From positions 372,001-436,000 of the forward strand of contig JBEKUY010000001.1 in assembly GCA_049514555.1 (NCBI GenBank): DNA of 64,000 nucleotides, written 5' to 3'. The position numbers were made by a program, and so were the translations under genes. This DNA comes from JBEKUY01 sp049514555. Its GTDB lineage: Bacteria > Acidobacteriota > Terriglobia > Acidiferrales > UBA7541. Positions 43,105 to 51,439 of the stretch are shown here, piece by piece (positions within the stretch are counted from its first letter, which is position 1; every line of letters starts with the position of its first letter). The notes below the pieces were generated by a model. The model had not been told where the DNA came from. It searched no databases and saw nothing but the letters and a program-made list of their open reading frames with translations.

Positions 43105-43385
43105 GGTTCTCCGTTCAAACGGGCAGATCGAGGTCTGCAGACATGATAGCCGGAATTAGGTGCGCAAGTCTCGCGATGGGGCCAAGTCGTCAGCAGGGCC
43201 ACTCCAGGGCGAGAGTTGCCGCAAAATGCAGCCGGGCGAAATGAGGGGTCGAGGACGGCGCTCCGTTTCGTAGCCATTCCAAAGAGGGGAAGCTTGGCTT
43301 CCAACGAGATCAACGCAGATAACGTCTTGCATTACAGCATTGAACTGGTGACAATGCTCCGGAAACCCTCCCGGAGGGACCGCCG

Positions 43386-44120
43386 ATGCTTCGCAAGAGC
43401 CTGATCTGCGGGATTCTTCTTTTCACGCTGGGCTCCGCGGTTTGCGCTGCGGCACCACGCGGGTATGCGGTTGTGCAAACATTTGGTCTCGAGCAGGAGA
43501 AGAACGGCGTCAAGGGCGAAATGCAGTTGTTGGTCGATTCTCGTTTGACGCCGGACATCCGCGAAAAGATGTGGGGAGTGGGTGACTGGTCGTTTGTTTT
43601 TTCACCTGGGTCGAAGCCGTACAGCCGATTCTCAGAACTCCCGCCTGCGAACGCGAAACTCCAGATCACGGACGTCGTGGGGAAGCTGATCGTTGAACGC
43701 CTCCTCGATGCGCCACTGGCCAAACTCGAGGAATTCGCTGCTGGCGGTAACAACGTTTTTCTCCTCACCGTAGACTACTCCGTCGGCTACGGTTCGTATG
43801 CCGGGCCAGGAACTAGCTTGCTTCGGGTGTCCGAGGCAAATTTCCACGATGTGGATGCCTTGGATCCAGCGACTCAGCAGCGGAAACCGATTCGGCTCCT
43901 CAAGGCGCTGAAGTCGGACTGGAGGATGACGACAGACTCGAATGTGGTGGAAATCCTGTCGTTCACCTATGGCCCCGCACAGGCCGCGGCAGACAATCAG
44001 CAGGTCTTGACCTTCACTCGTTATAGCTTCGACGGGAAACAGTGGCTTCTGTACGTCCGACAGCAAGAAGGGTACTGGGACACAGAGCAGCCATTCCCCC
44101 CACGATCCTTATTCCCATAG
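43386..44120 (+). CDS. Secreted protein of unknown function
   Basis: I do not recognise this 244-residue protein. A signal peptide covers residues 1-22 (LICGILLFTLGSAVCAAAP). The mature part is rich in beta strands, with WSFVFSPGSKPYSRFSELPP, VDYSVGYGSYAGPG and a closing WLLYVRQQEGYW. It is divergent from the deacetylase-caspase gene, with a 281-bp spacer. GGAGGGACCGCCG lies before the ATG. Role unknown; perhaps periplasmic or surface-exposed. Confidence 0.72.
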   Translation: MLRKSLICGILLFTLGSAVCAAAPRGYAVVQTFGLEQEKNGVKGEMQLLVDSRLTPDIREKMWGVGDWSFVFSPGSKPYSRFSELPPANAKLQITDVVGKLIVERLLDAPLAKLEEFAAGGNNVFLLTVDYSVGYGSYAGPGTSLLRVSEANFHDVDALDPATQQRKPIRLLKALKSDWRMTTDSNVVEILSFTYGPAQAAADNQQVLTFTRYSFDGKQWLLYVRQQEGYWDTEQPFPPRSLFP

Positions 44121-44223
44121 TGTCGAGAGGCGTTCTTTCCGCCGCGCTACGGCGAGTCGCGACACTGATATCCTCCGCTCGTGATTTGCTTCCAACAGGA
44201 AAACGAAGAGCGCGGCTGGCGCT

Positions 44224-45363
44224 TCAGGCTAGAGGAAGAGATGCTTCGGCGTCGAGTGACTCGTCGGCGCGAACGCCGGCGAGGAATTTTGGATAAGCCG
44301 CGGCGGCGATCATGGCTGCATTGTCGGTGGAAAGCGCGCGACTGGGGAAGAATACCTCGAGGCCCGACTCCCGCGCGCGGCGGCCGAATTCCCGCCGGAG
44401 CTCGCTATTCGCAGCAACTCCGCCCGACACCAGGATACTGCCCGCGCCCGTTTCCTCCGCGGCAGCCAATGTGCGTTCGACCAGATCGCGGATAACGGCC
44501 TTCTGGAACGAGCCCAGCAAGCCCAGCGTCGTGGGGCTGCAGAGAGGTCTAAGCTGCTCGGCTTTGCGCTCGCCGCGCGCCAGGGCTGCTTCACGCGCGT
44601 GAATCTCGGGAAGCAACTCCGCGTGCTCGCGCACGAAGTACAGCACGGCGGTCTTAAGCCCGCTGAAGCTGAAGTCGAGGGGGTTGCCTCTCGTCTTGGT
44701 CCGCGCGAATGGCACGCTCTTCGCGGCGATGACGCCGTTCTGCCCGGCCAACTGGTCGATGACCGGTCCGCCGGGGTAGCCCAGCGCGAGGAGCTTGGCG
44801 ACCTTGTCGTAAGCCTCGCCGGCCGCATCATCGCGCGTTTGGCCGAGACGCCGATAGCGGAGGATTTCCGCAGCGGTGGCTGCGCCGGCCTCCTCCGCAC
44901 GCTCGACATGATAGAGGACCGTGTGCCCGCCCGAAACGATCAGGCATACGGCGGGCAGCGCAGGCTCACGGCCAGTCGCATGGGCTTCGAGGAAAATGGC
45001 GTGGACGTGGCCCTCGAGATGGTTCACCGGGATGAGCGGTTTTTCCAGCGCAAACGCCAGAGTCTTGCCGTAGGTGAGTCCCACGAGGAGTGCACCGACC
45101 AGTCCGGGGCCCTGGGTTACCGCGATGGCGTCCAGTTCTTCCAAGGTCACGCGCGCCTGTTCGAGGGCCTCGCGCACCACCGGCACGATTTGCCGCAGGT
45201 GCTCGCGGGAAGCGAGTTCCGGAACGACCCCGCCGTACTTGCGATGGATGTCCACCTGCGACGCCACGACGTTGGAAAGAATCTCGCGGCCATTCTCAAC
45301 GACAGCCGCGGCCGTCTCGTCACAGGAGGATTCGATTCCCAGGATGCGAATCTTCGCGATCAT
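44224..45363 (-). CDS. tsaD: TsaD, tRNA t6A transferase
   Basis: The 379-residue enzyme has ILGIESSCDETAAAVV, the metal site HLEGHVHA and a late NAELRREFG-like motif (AANSELRREFG). It transfers the threonylcarbamoyl group to A37 of ANN-decoding tRNAs. The Kae1 fold is complete. It is divergent from galU. Confidence 0.95.
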   Translation of the reverse strand: MIAKIRILGIESSCDETAAAVVENGREILSNVVASQVDIHRKYGGVVPELASREHLRQIVPVVREALEQARVTLEELDAIAVTQGPGLVGALLVGLTYGKTLAFALEKPLIPVNHLEGHVHAIFLEAHATGREPALPAVCLIVSGGHTVLYHVERAEEAGAATAAEILRYRRLGQTRDDAAGEAYDKVAKLLALGYPGGPVIDQLAGQNGVIAAKSVPFARTKTRGNPLDFSFSGLKTAVLYFVREHAELLPEIHAREAALARGERKAEQLRPLCSPTTLGLLGSFQKAVIRDLVERTLAAAEETGAGSILVSGGVAANSELRREFGRRARESGLEVFFPSRALSTDNAAMIAAAAYPKFLAGVRADESLDAEASLPLA

Positions 45364-45531
45364 TGCCGGCCGCGCACTTTCTCTTCGCTATGTTAGCACA
45401 CGCCCCAGACGTCATCGGCGCACGGGCCCCAGCGTTCTGGATTCCTTCTCATTGACAACTTTGAGTTTCATCCCTAATGTCATCCTCCGTCATCTACTCA
45501 ATGGCGAAGACGCCGCGATCGAGGACGCTCC

Positions 45532-46455
45532 ATGACCATTCAGCCGCCAGCTGACTCCGCGAAAAACAAGCCCATACGGCGCGTGCGCAAGGCCGTACTT
45601 CCCGCCGCCGGGCTGGGGACGCGTTTTCTGCCCGCCACCAAGGCGCAGCCCAAGGAAATGCTTCCCATCGTGGACAAGCCCTTGATTCAGTACGTGGTCG
45701 AGGAGTGCGTCGCCTCGGGCATCGAGCACGTGATCATCGTAACCGGCAAAGGCAAAAACGCCATCGAAGACCACTTCGACTCGGCGCCGGAACTGGAGAG
45801 ATTTCTCGAAGAACACGGCAGGAAGGACAAAGCGGACCAGGTGAGACAGATCAGCAACATGGTCCAGGTCAGTTACACGCGCCAAAAGGAGCCGCTCGGA
45901 TTGGGACACGCCGTCCTCGTGGCGAGGGACCTGGTCGGGGAGGAACCCTTCGCCGTACTGCTCGGAGACGTCATCATCCTGGGCCCCCGTCCGGCGACTC
46001 GGCAGATAAAGGAAGTCTATGAGGGCACCGGGATGGGAGTCATCGCGGTCGAGGAAGTGCCTCGAGAGAAGACCCAGCTCTACGGCATCGCGGCCGGCGA
46101 GCCGGCGTCCCGGCCTCCCTGGGGTGACCGCCTGCTTCGCGTGCGCGACTTGGTCGAAAAACCATCGCCCGATAAGGCGCCATCGAACTTGGCCATCACC
46201 GGCCGATACGTTCTCCCTCCAGAGATTTTCGAGTGCCTGGAAAGCACGCAGCCGGGGGCCGGCGGGGAAATCCAACTGACGGATGCGTTACGGCTCCTGG
46301 CAAGAGAGATGGGACTCTGGGCCTATATATATGAAGGAACTTCTTACGACGCGGGCGACAAGCTCGGCTTTCTGAAAGCGACCGTGGAGATTGGCATGAA
46401 GAACCAGGAATTTGGCGAGGAGTTCCGCAATTACCTGCGTTCCCTGAAGCTCTAG
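45532..46455 (+). CDS. galU: UTP-glucose-1-phosphate uridylyltransferase
   Basis: The 307-residue nucleotidyltransferase carries GLGTRFLPATKAQPKEMLPIVDKPLIQYVVEE (nucleotide-binding loop) and, later, YEGTSYDAGDKLGFLKATVE. It makes UDP-glucose for glycan and LPS synthesis. GAGG lies upstream of the ATG. Length and ends agree with bacterial GalU. Confidence 0.94.
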   Translation: MTIQPPADSAKNKPIRRVRKAVLPAAGLGTRFLPATKAQPKEMLPIVDKPLIQYVVEECVASGIEHVIIVTGKGKNAIEDHFDSAPELERFLEEHGRKDKADQVRQISNMVQVSYTRQKEPLGLGHAVLVARDLVGEEPFAVLLGDVIILGPRPATRQIKEVYEGTGMGVIAVEEVPREKTQLYGIAAGEPASRPPWGDRLLRVRDLVEKPSPDKAPSNLAITGRYVLPPEIFECLESTQPGAGGEIQLTDALRLLAREMGLWAYIYEGTSYDAGDKLGFLKATVEIGMKNQEFGEEFRNYLRSLKL

Positions 46456-46472
46456 GCCACGCGGCCGAATGG

Positions 46473-46769
46473 TCAGTCCTTCTTCGCCGGCTTTTTCTCC
46501 TGGCTGGGTGCGGGTTCTTTCGCGGCCTTGCCTTCGACCGCCTGCTTCGATCCCTCCTTCTCAGTCTTTTTTTCCCTGCTTGGACCGCTTTTTCGAGCGT
46601 AGTCCGTGACATACCAGCCGCTGCCCTTGAATTGAATCGCCGACCTCGAAATGAGCCGCTCCACTTTACCGGCACAATAGGGGCATTTCCTTAGGTGAGG
46701 ACCGCTATGGTTCTCGATTCGCTCGGTTCGCCGCCTGCATTTCAAGCACTCATACTCATACATCGGCAC
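46473..46769 (-). CDS. FmdB-family zinc-ribbon protein
   Basis: The 98-residue protein starts MPMYEYECLKCRRRTE and has a zinc ribbon of two C-x2-C pairs (CLKC, CPYC), typical of FmdB regulators. A Lys/Glu-rich tail (about 65-98) follows. It is thought to act in transcription regulation, but the family is poorly defined. It converges on galU. Confidence 0.82.
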   Translation of the reverse strand: MPMYEYECLKCRRRTERIENHSGPHLRKCPYCAGKVERLISRSAIQFKGSGWYVTDYARKSGPSREKKTEKEGSKQAVEGKAAKEPAPSQEKKPAKKD

Positions 46770-46855
46770 GTGAACGCTCCCTCCTAACGGAAGGGGAAAA
46801 GCGGATTATAGCATGGCCCCCTTTGCGCTCCTTGGCGCCGTGGTAGACTCTAAAA

Positions 46856-47767
46856 ATGATGGTTTCGCAGAGCCCTGCCACTTCCGCGGCCGGGCGACTC
46901 TATCTGGTTGCCACACCCATCGGCAATCTCGAAGACATTACGCTGCGAGCGCTGCGCGTGCTGCAGGAGGTTGACCTCATCGCCTGCGAAGACACCCGGC
47001 GGACACAGAAGCTGCTCAACCATTACGAGATCAAGAAACCCTTGGTCAGCTACCACGAACACAATGAGATGACGCGGGCTCCCGAGCTGGTGATCGAACT
47101 CGAGAGGGGCGGGCAAATCGCGCTCGTGAGCGACGCGGGCATGCCGCTGATTTCGGACCCGGGCCACCGGCTGGTTTCGCTCTGCATCCGCCACAGCATT
47201 GCGGTGGTTCCCGTGCCGGGAGCCTCGGCGCTGGTGGCTGCTCTGGCCGCGTCGGGTCTTTCCACCGACGAATTCCTTTTTGTCGGTTTCCTGCCGGCAC
47301 GCTCGGCAGCACGCCGCAGAGCCCTGGAGCGTTTGCTGCCCGAACAACGCACGCTTGTTTTCTACGAAGCGCCCCACCGCCTGGCAGATACTCTGCGCGA
47401 TGCTGCCGCGCTGCTGGGCGACCGTCCGGCCTGCATCGCCCGCGAAGTATCCAAGGTGCACGAGGAGTTTCGCCGCGGGACTCTCAGCGAGCTAGCTGCG
47501 CACGCGGCCGCCGGCTCCATGCGCGGCGAAATCACTCTGCTTCTCGGGGCACCCACGCCCGGCGAAACGGCCGCAGCGGCTCCGACAACGCAGAGCTTGG
47601 CCGAGCGCGTGGATGAGTTAATTCGTGAGGCGAAGGTGAACCGCAAGGAAGCCTTGAAGCTTGCGGCGAAGGAGCACGGGCTGACGCGGCGAGCCGCCTA
47701 CCACCAAATGCTCGATGCGCGGACCCGCGGCGCTCAGCCGCCCGATTCCGACCAGAAGACTCGCTGA
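46856..47767 (+). CDS. rsmI: RsmI, 16S rRNA C1402 2'-O-methyltransferase
   Basis: The 303-residue enzyme has LVATPIGNLEDITLRALRVLQEVDLIACEDTRRTQKLL and VPGASALVAALAASGL, the SAM-binding pattern of RsmI. No Shine-Dalgarno is visible: the tandem ATGATG follows TAGACT by only 5 bp, so the mRNA may be leaderless. The 3' end overlaps the convergent PilZ gene by 34 bp. Confidence 0.93.
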   Translation: MMVSQSPATSAAGRLYLVATPIGNLEDITLRALRVLQEVDLIACEDTRRTQKLLNHYEIKKPLVSYHEHNEMTRAPELVIELERGGQIALVSDAGMPLISDPGHRLVSLCIRHSIAVVPVPGASALVAALAASGLSTDEFLFVGFLPARSAARRRALERLLPEQRTLVFYEAPHRLADTLRDAAALLGDRPACIAREVSKVHEEFRRGTLSELAAHAAAGSMRGEITLLLGAPTPGETAAAAPTTQSLAERVDELIREAKVNRKEALKLAAKEHGLTRRAAYHQMLDARTRGAQPPDSDQKTR

Positions 47768-48096
47768 AAGCGCGGTCCTATAAAACGGACACCGATCAAG
47801 CGCTCGGCGCCTCCCTCGACCGGGGTCACGTGGACGACCTCGCCTTGCGTGGCGAACTCCCTCTCGTTGGCCCGCCCAGACTGCCGGGATGTCGGAATCA
47901 CGATATCGAGCTCCGCGCCGGGATCGACGTCGCAGTGCACCGTGAAGGCCGCGCCACTACGGCAAAGATTCTGGCTGGAGGTGATTTCCTCGAAATCCAT
48001 TCCGTAGCGGTCGCGGCCACGAACCTGAACAGGCAAACGAACCGCGATTCGCCGTTCAGATCGCTGTTTTGAGTCCGGAGGAATGCTGAAGGCCAT
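47734..48096 (-). CDS. PilZ-domain protein
   Basis: The 120-residue protein has a PilZ fold: RSERRIAVRLPVQVRGRD (the c-di-GMP-binding RxxxR is RRIAVR-like) and NLCRSGAAFTV in place of the classic D/NxSxxG. The Asn-x-Ser-x-x-Gly pattern is only partly kept, so c-di-GMP binding is uncertain. AGGAGG lies 9 nt before ATG. It overlaps dusB by 41 bp and may be translationally coupled to it. Confidence 0.7.
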   Translation of the reverse strand: MAFSIPPDSKQRSERRIAVRLPVQVRGRDRYGMDFEEITSSQNLCRSGAAFTVHCDVDPGAELDIVIPTSRQSGRANEREFATQGEVVHVTPVEGGAERLIGVRFIGPRFQRVFWSESGG

Positions 48097-49090
48097 GGGC
48101 AGGGGCCTCCTGGGAGCCCAACAGTACCTCAAAAAAACCGTCAACGCGACCAAGAATCTCCTGGGAGGACTTCGCGGAATGCACTTGTTGGCGCAAGCGG
48201 CCTCCGTCCCGAATCCCGTGCGTGAACCAGCACGCGAACTGCTTCATCTTTCCAACGGTGTCCGGCCCTTCGGCCGCAACCAGCCGCCGGTAATAGCCGG
48301 CGATCAAATCGTAGCGGTCCTTCTCCGAAGGAACGCGATAGCGCCCCGCCGCGGCATATTCCGCGATCTGCGCAAAGATCCAGGGATTGGAGGCGGCGGC
48401 CCGGCCGATCATGACGGCGTCGCAGCCCGTTTCGCGCACCATGCGCTCCGCATCTTCCGGCGCATGGACGTCTCCATTGCCGATGACGGGAATCCGCACG
48501 GCCTGTTTCACTGATCCAATGATGGACCAATCGGCGCGCCCGCTGAGCCCCTGGCAGCGCGTCCTCGGATGTACAGCGACGGCTTCCACGCCGGCCTGTT
48601 CCGCCATACGGGCCACCTCCACCGCAACAATGCTGTTTTCATCCCAGCCGGCGCGGATCTTGATAGTGAGCGGGATGCGCACCGCGGCGCGGACCGCGCG
48701 GAGAATCATCTCGAGCAGATTCAAGTCGCGCAACAGACCCGACCCGCCACACTTCACCACCTTCTTCGCCGGGCACCCGACGTTGATGTCCACGGCGTCA
48801 AAGCCGAGTTCTTCGACGACACCGGCAGCAGCCGCCATGGCAGCCGGATTGGCGCCGAACAATTGCGCGGTGATGGGATGCTCGTCCCCGTCGAAATACA
48901 GATAGCGGAGCGAGCGGGCCGCATGGCGCGAGATGCCCTCCGAACTCGCGAATTCAGTCATGATGAGCCCGCAGCCGCCGAGGCCGCGGATCACGCGGCG
49001 AAATATCGTGTCGGTCACGCCAGCCATCGGCGCCAGGATCGTCGCCGGAGCAACGCGCAAGTCTCGAATGCTGAATGATGAGGGAATCAA
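48056..49090 (-). CDS. dusB: tRNA-dihydrouridine synthase
   Basis: About 344 residues with the Dus signature: LAPMAGVTDTIFRRVIRGLG, VDINVGCPAKKVVKCGGSG (catalytic Cys), HPRTRCQGLSGRADW and IGNGDVHAPEDAERM. It reduces uridines in the D-loop of tRNA using FMN. The start is unclear: TTG 49090 gives the right length with no ATG nearby. It follows the yhaM-like gene by 47 bp. Confidence 0.92.
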   Translation of the reverse strand: MIPSSFSIRDLRVAPATILAPMAGVTDTIFRRVIRGLGGCGLIMTEFASSEGISRHAARSLRYLYFDGDEHPITAQLFGANPAAMAAAAGVVEELGFDAVDINVGCPAKKVVKCGGSGLLRDLNLLEMILRAVRAAVRIPLTIKIRAGWDENSIVAVEVARMAEQAGVEAVAVHPRTRCQGLSGRADWSIIGSVKQAVRIPVIGNGDVHAPEDAERMVRETGCDAVMIGRAAASNPWIFAQIAEYAAAGRYRVPSEKDRYDLIAGYYRRLVAAEGPDTVGKMKQFACWFTHGIRDGGRLRQQVHSAKSSQEILGRVDGFFEVLLGSQEAPAHGLQHSSGLKTAI

Positions 49091-49137
49091 CGCCGCTCGC
49101 CTGTCAATCTTGTGCGCGAATGTCCGCCCCGGGCGCG

Positions 49138-50181
49138 CTAATCGCGTCCGCCGCGGGCAGGGTCCGCGGAATCCGGCAAGGAAAGGCCCAATTCGCCTTG
49201 ACCCGCCGTGCCGGCAGCCGCAGCCGGCTTCAGGTACTCCTCGAGCTTCAGAAGCCTGCGGCCCAGCGCGGGCGAAAACGCCGACCAGCCATCTTCGCCG
49301 CCGGCCGCGGCCAGCGCTGCCCGGACGGCCCCGAGCTTTGAATCGAGATCGTCCAGGTAATGAAGGACGAGCGCCTCGCGAATCATGGGAAGCTTCGGGG
49401 ACCCGAACTCGTACTGGCCGTGGTGGCTGATCAGCACGTGCTGGAGCACGGTCTTGAGCGGCTGGGGAAAGTCGGCAATCGCATCCATCTTCCGATTCAC
49501 GGTCTCGAGCTCCATCACGATGTGCCCGAGGAGTTGTCCTTCGGTCGTGTACGCGATGGCCCGCTCGTAGCACAGTTCCTCGAGTTTCCCGATGTCGTGA
49601 AGGATCACGCCCGCGAGCAGCAGATCCACGTCAAGGTCGCCGTAGTGCGCAGCCACGATGCGGCAGAGCCCGCACAGGCTCACCACATGTTCGAGCAGTC
49701 CGCCCAGATAGGCGTGGTGCATCATCTTGGCAGCCGGCGCGCGCTTCAACCGGGGCGCAATGGAGGGATCCTCGATCACGCTGGCCACCAGCTTACGCAA
49801 CCAGGGATTGCCGATCGAGCTTGCGTGACCGCGCAGTTCCTCGTACAGCTTCTCCACGTCAGCAGTCGTGTGCGGCAAATAGTCGGCGAGGTCGATCTCC
49901 CCGGGTGTTGCGAGGCGCAGCTTGTCGAGCGAGAGCTGGGGCTTGTTGCGGTACACGACGACCCGCGCCTGCACCTTCACGATGTCATCGCGGCTGATCT
50001 CGCTGACCGCTTCCTCGAAACGGTCCCACATCCGGGCCTCAATCGCGCCGGTGCGGTCACTCAATTCCAGCCGGAGGTAGGGCTTGCCTTCCTGGGTGGA
50101 GCGAATCTCTTTGGCCTGCACGAGAAAAAACGAGGTAACGATCTGGTCGGCGCTCAATCCGGAAACATACGCGCTCTTCAT
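49138..50181 (-). CDS. HD-domain 3'-5' exoribonuclease, YhaM-like
   Basis: The 347-residue protein has an N-terminal OB-fold nucleic-acid-binding domain (about 10-110) and an HD domain: HHAYLGGLLEHVVS, ILHDIGKL and ISHHGQYEFGSPK. This is the YhaM layout. In Firmicutes YhaM trims RNA 3' ends; the role here is assumed by homology. The ATG overlaps the stop of the rotamase gene. Confidence 0.85.
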   Translation of the reverse strand: MKSAYVSGLSADQIVTSFFLVQAKEIRSTQEGKPYLRLELSDRTGAIEARMWDRFEEAVSEISRDDIVKVQARVVVYRNKPQLSLDKLRLATPGEIDLADYLPHTTADVEKLYEELRGHASSIGNPWLRKLVASVIEDPSIAPRLKRAPAAKMMHHAYLGGLLEHVVSLCGLCRIVAAHYGDLDVDLLLAGVILHDIGKLEELCYERAIAYTTEGQLLGHIVMELETVNRKMDAIADFPQPLKTVLQHVLISHHGQYEFGSPKLPMIREALVLHYLDDLDSKLGAVRAALAAAGGEDGWSAFSPALGRRLLKLEEYLKPAAAAGTAGQGELGLSLPDSADPARGGRD

Positions 50182-51284
50182 GCGCCTGCTTCTTTCCGTT
50201 TCCCAAAAACCAGAAACCGCTTGTGTCCTTGTCCTTTCTTGGCCTTGTTGGCTTCCGGAGTCGACGAAACTTCCTGAATCTGCGTACTTCCCCCGCCGCC
50301 AGTATCCTGATAGCCCGGCTTGATGACGACGTAGCTTTGTTCGCGCAGGGTCCCCATGTACTTTCGAAAAGCAGGCTCGAACCTTTCTCCGTACAGCTTG
50401 TTCGTGATCTCGTTTTCCACTTTCGGGAGCGCTTGCTCTCCTTCGTCATAGTGCTCGAGCACCTGCAGCACGAGGAAACCTTGCTTCGTCCGGATCGCGT
50501 CCGTCATTTCGTTCTTCTTCAATTTGAAAACGACATCCTCGATCTCCGTGGAGAGCTCTCCGCGCTTGAATGTGCCGAGGGCCCCCTCCTTCTTCGCGGT
50601 GCTGCCATCCGAGAAATGGACAGCCAGTTCTCCAAAATCCTCGCCGTTGATGACGCGCTCACGCAGCCCCTGCGCCTTCTTCTCCAGCTCGGGGATTTCC
50701 GATTCCTTTTTCCCTTCCGTGCTTACAAAGATCTCCCGGAGGACGACTTGCTCGGGCCGCACAAAATCCTTCTTGTGCTCGTTGTAGTATCTTTCAACTT
50801 CCTCATGGCTAATCACGATCGAGCGCCCGATCTCTTCCGAAGCCACTTTTTGCTTCAGCAGTTCGTTCCGAAGCGAGTTCTTGAAGTCCTCCCAGCTCAC
50901 GCCCTGCGCCGCGGCGGCCTTTTCCATCGCCTCCATGTCGGGCAGCTTATTCTGAATGCGGATCTCGTCCAGTTTCTTGACCACATCGGTCTCGACGCTG
51001 ATGCTCATGTCCTTGGCGCGCTGTACCAGCAGGGACTGGTCGATCAGGTCGCGCAGCGCGTTCTTTTGCCGCTCCGCGGCGATATTCTGAAGCTGCTCCG
51101 GCGTGCACTGGGGGCACTCCTGCCGCGCTTCCTCCACGGTTGCCACTTTGGCCCGATCGAGATCGCTGCGGGTAATCATCTCGTTGTTGACGCGAGCCAC
51201 GATCTCTTCCACGACCTTGCCCTTCTCCTGAGCGACGGCCAGGGGAGCAGCAAGCAGACACACGATCCCTGCAATTCGTTTCAT
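50178..51284 (-). CDS. SurA/PpiC-type periplasmic peptidyl-prolyl isomerase
   Basis: The 368-residue protein has a signal peptide (about 1-18), a SurA-like N-terminal chaperone region (VVEEIVARVNNEMITRSDL, LIDQSLLVQRAKD) and a parvulin domain (VVLREIFVSTEG...GEDFGELAVHFSDGSTAKKEGALGTFKRGELSTEIEDVVFKL). It assists folding of outer-membrane proteins. A Gly-rich and basic tail follows. It lies 155 bp after mfd. Confidence 0.88.
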   Translation of the reverse strand: MKRIAGIVCLLAAPLAVAQEKGKVVEEIVARVNNEMITRSDLDRAKVATVEEARQECPQCTPEQLQNIAAERQKNALRDLIDQSLLVQRAKDMSISVETDVVKKLDEIRIQNKLPDMEAMEKAAAAQGVSWEDFKNSLRNELLKQKVASEEIGRSIVISHEEVERYYNEHKKDFVRPEQVVLREIFVSTEGKKESEIPELEKKAQGLRERVINGEDFGELAVHFSDGSTAKKEGALGTFKRGELSTEIEDVVFKLKKNEMTDAIRTKQGFLVLQVLEHYDEGEQALPKVENEITNKLYGERFEPAFRKYMGTLREQSYVVIKPGYQDTGGGGSTQIQEVSSTPEANKAKKGQGHKRFLVFGKRKEAGA

Positions 51285-51439
51285 AGGAACCTCACGACGA
51301 TTCTAGCGCCGTTTCGACCGATTGTGCTAATTCGCCAGGAAAAGTCCGGAAAGCATTCCCGGATCATGGCCACCCCGCACTCCGGCTCGTCCGGTCCGGC
51401 CTCGGGACTCCTGAAGCCGGAGTTGGGACGGCGCTCGTC

